8,942 nucleotides of DNA, taken from an uncultured Brevibacterium sp. Lineage in GTDB: Bacteria; Actinomycetota; Actinomycetes; Actinomycetales; Brevibacteriaceae. The notes beneath the pieces are model-generated. The model did not search any database. It was given only the letters and a program-made list of their open reading frames with translations, and had not been told where the DNA came from. Within the stretch, counting starts at the first letter, position 1. The number at the start of each line of letters is the position of its first letter. The DNA lies in NCBI GenBank assembly GCA_902489185.1, contig CABTZC010000064.1:1-8942 (forward strand). The letters run 5' to 3'. The translations under genes and the position numbers were made by a program. Shown piece after piece: positions 8,197 through 8,942 of the stretch.

Positions 8197-8904
8197 TCAC
8201 AAAGGAGGTAAACGGACTCCGTTCACGGCCTCACCTTCAGCGCCGTTTTGTGCGTCAGCAACGGGGTCGATGTGATTGGCCGAAACATCAACACTACCGT
8301 CGAAGAACGGTTCAATGTTGTTTGCTTGTTCAGAACCAAGCATACGTAATGTTGTGAGCACATACTGGTAGGCAAGTGACTCCGGAGTGTACGCGCCACC
8401 GGGTACGAACCACTGCGGGATTGCGTTGCACATCGCGTTCACCGAACGAGTCATCAACGCTGGGTCGTCAACATGGAAGATCCCCTGGGAACGACCTCGG
8501 GCAATAATTTTTTCAAACACGGAACTGGATTCGCGCTGCATTTCGTGGGCTTGAGCGTAGCGCGGGCCGGCCAACCGGCCGGTTTCTAGCAGAATGACGC
8601 GGGAGTACATCACATTGATGCACCGGTAGCTCACCAAGTGTTGAACGCCGTATGCGACTTGCGCGTTTACGTCGTCGGGGGCGTGGGTAAGGATTTCCGC
8701 CGTGCGTGCGTTGTAGGTGGAGTAGGCCTTTTCCACCAGCGCAAACAGTGCTTCCTTCTTGGATGAGAAGTAGTAGTACAGTGCGGAAAGGCTGAGGTCA
8801 GCGCGCTGGGCGATGTCGCGAATGGATGCTCCGTCGAATCCATTGTGCGCAAACGTCACCAGAGCGGCCTGCAGAATTTGGTCCCGGCCATTGGGCTTTG
8901 TCAT
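8197..8904 (-). CDS. TetR-family transcriptional regulator, likely controller of the CoA-transferase
   Basis: This 235-residue protein has a classic TetR DNA-binding domain. Helix 1 is near residues 6-22, and the helix-turn-helix runs from about 26 to 46 (ASIRDIAQRADLSLSALYYYF), followed by SSKKEALFALV. The C-terminal ligand domain (about 80-192) ends in PQWFVPGGAYTPESLAYQYV (163-182), which resembles the KstR2-like group that often senses acyl-CoA. The last 40 residues or so are acidic and polar, probably a disordered tail. The ATG at 8904 has a strong AAAGGAG site 6 nt upstream. It is the first gene of an operon with the CoA-transferase 13 bp downstream, so autoregulation and control of acetate/acyl-CoA exchange are likely. 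The ligand and repressor role are inferred, not seen. Confidence 0.9.
   Translation of the reverse strand: MTKPNGRDQILQAALVTFAHNGFDGASIRDIAQRADLSLSALYYYFSSKKEALFALVEKAYSTYNARTAEILTHAPDDVNAQVAYGVQHLVSYRCINVMYSRVILLETGRLAGPRYAQAHEMQRESSSVFEKIIARGRSQGIFHVDDPALMTRSVNAMCNAIPQWFVPGGAYTPESLAYQYVLTTLRMLGSEQANNIEPFFDGSVDVSANHIDPVADAQNGAEGEAVNGVRLPPL
8201..8223 (-). promoter_or_regulatory. Palindrome and anti-Shine-Dalgarno-like stretch at the tetR/CoA-transferase junction
   Basis: AACGGACTCCGTT (8211-8223) is a perfect 13-bp palindrome with one central base. In the mRNA (minus strand) it can form a 5-bp stem with a 3-nt loop. It is followed in the transcript by ACCTCCTTT (8209-8201), which resembles the 3' end of 16S rRNA. 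Both lie in the last codons of tetR, within 40 nt of the CoA-transferase start. An operator, attenuator or translation-control element is possible; chance within coding sequence is the alternative. Confidence 0.25.
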
Positions 8905-8910
8905 GCGGGG

Positions 8911-8917
8911 CTCCTTT
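8911..8917 (-). promoter_or_regulatory. Strong ribosome binding site of the tetR gene
   Basis: AAAGGAG on the minus strand lies 6 nt before the ATG at 8904. It fixes the start and shows that this gene, unlike the leaderless ones in the window, has a 5' leader. Confidence 0.8.
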
Positions 8918-8920
8918 TCG

Positions 8921-8939
8921 TGAGCTTCTCAACAACCTA
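8921..8939 (-). promoter_or_regulatory. Candidate promoter and short palindrome upstream of tetR
   Basis: TGAG and CTCA (8921-8924, 8928-8931) form a small inverted repeat around CTT between the ribosome site and a possible -10 box TAGGTT (8939-8934, minus strand). This would place a regulator site over the transcription start, a usual spot for TetR autoregulation. The arms are only 4 bp and the window ends here, so the -35 region cannot be seen. Confidence 0.2.
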
Positions 8940-8942
8940 ATC

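Noticed and set aside
8201..8210. A perfect AAAGGAGGT ribosome-site match on the plus strand
   Set aside because: No ATG, GTG or TTG starts a useful frame within 4-14 nt downstream, so it does not mark a plus-strand gene. It is discussed instead as an anti-Shine-Dalgarno-like stretch in the minus-strand message.

Overview
The window looks like chromosomal DNA from an actinobacterium (Actinomycetota, perhaps Micrococcales or a relative) of moderately high G+C. Three observations point there: GTG as well as ATG start codons, apparently leaderless genes with a TAnnnT -10 box exactly one promoter-to-start distance from the start codon, and the gene types themselves. The genus cannot be fixed from the sequence alone.

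Layout, left to right. (1) Bases 2-241 hold the 3' end of an unrecognised plus-strand gene. (2) Bases 242-473 are a gene-free convergent gap containing weak inverted repeats. (3) Bases 474-1694 (minus) encode a 12-helix MFS transporter. (4) Bases 1695-1834 are a divergent promoter region with a repeated TAGAC motif. (5) Bases 1835-4570 (plus) encode a complete SERCA/PMR1-type P-type cation ATPase. (6) Four minus-strand genes follow, reading from the right end: a TetR-family regulator (8197-8904), a succinyl-CoA:acetate CoA-transferase/acetyl-CoA hydrolase family enzyme (6666-8183), a single-domain rhodanese (6297-6623) and phosphoglucomutase (4584-6224). The ATPase and pgm converge with only 13 bp between their stop codons.

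How the genes may work together. The TetR regulator and the CoA-transferase are 13 bp apart and almost certainly form an operon. The regulator's C-terminal half resembles the KstR2-like, acyl-CoA-sensing group, so control of acetate/acyl-CoA exchange by a CoA ester is a reasonable inference. The rhodanese seems to have its own leaderless promoter, and pgm may be read through from it or from the CoA-transferase. Pgm links glycogen and nucleotide-sugar metabolism to glycolysis. The ATPase (cytosolic Ca2+ removal) and the MFS protein (unknown substrate) share a 140-bp divergent control region.

Most of the window is ordinary core metabolism and transport. I see no mobile element, CRISPR array, tRNA, rRNA or defence system, and I do not claim a new system. 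The more interesting signals are regulatory: three genes with identical leaderless promoter geometry, clustered TAGAC motifs between the divergent genes, and a 13-bp palindrome plus an anti-Shine-Dalgarno-like stretch at the tetR/CoA-transferase junction.
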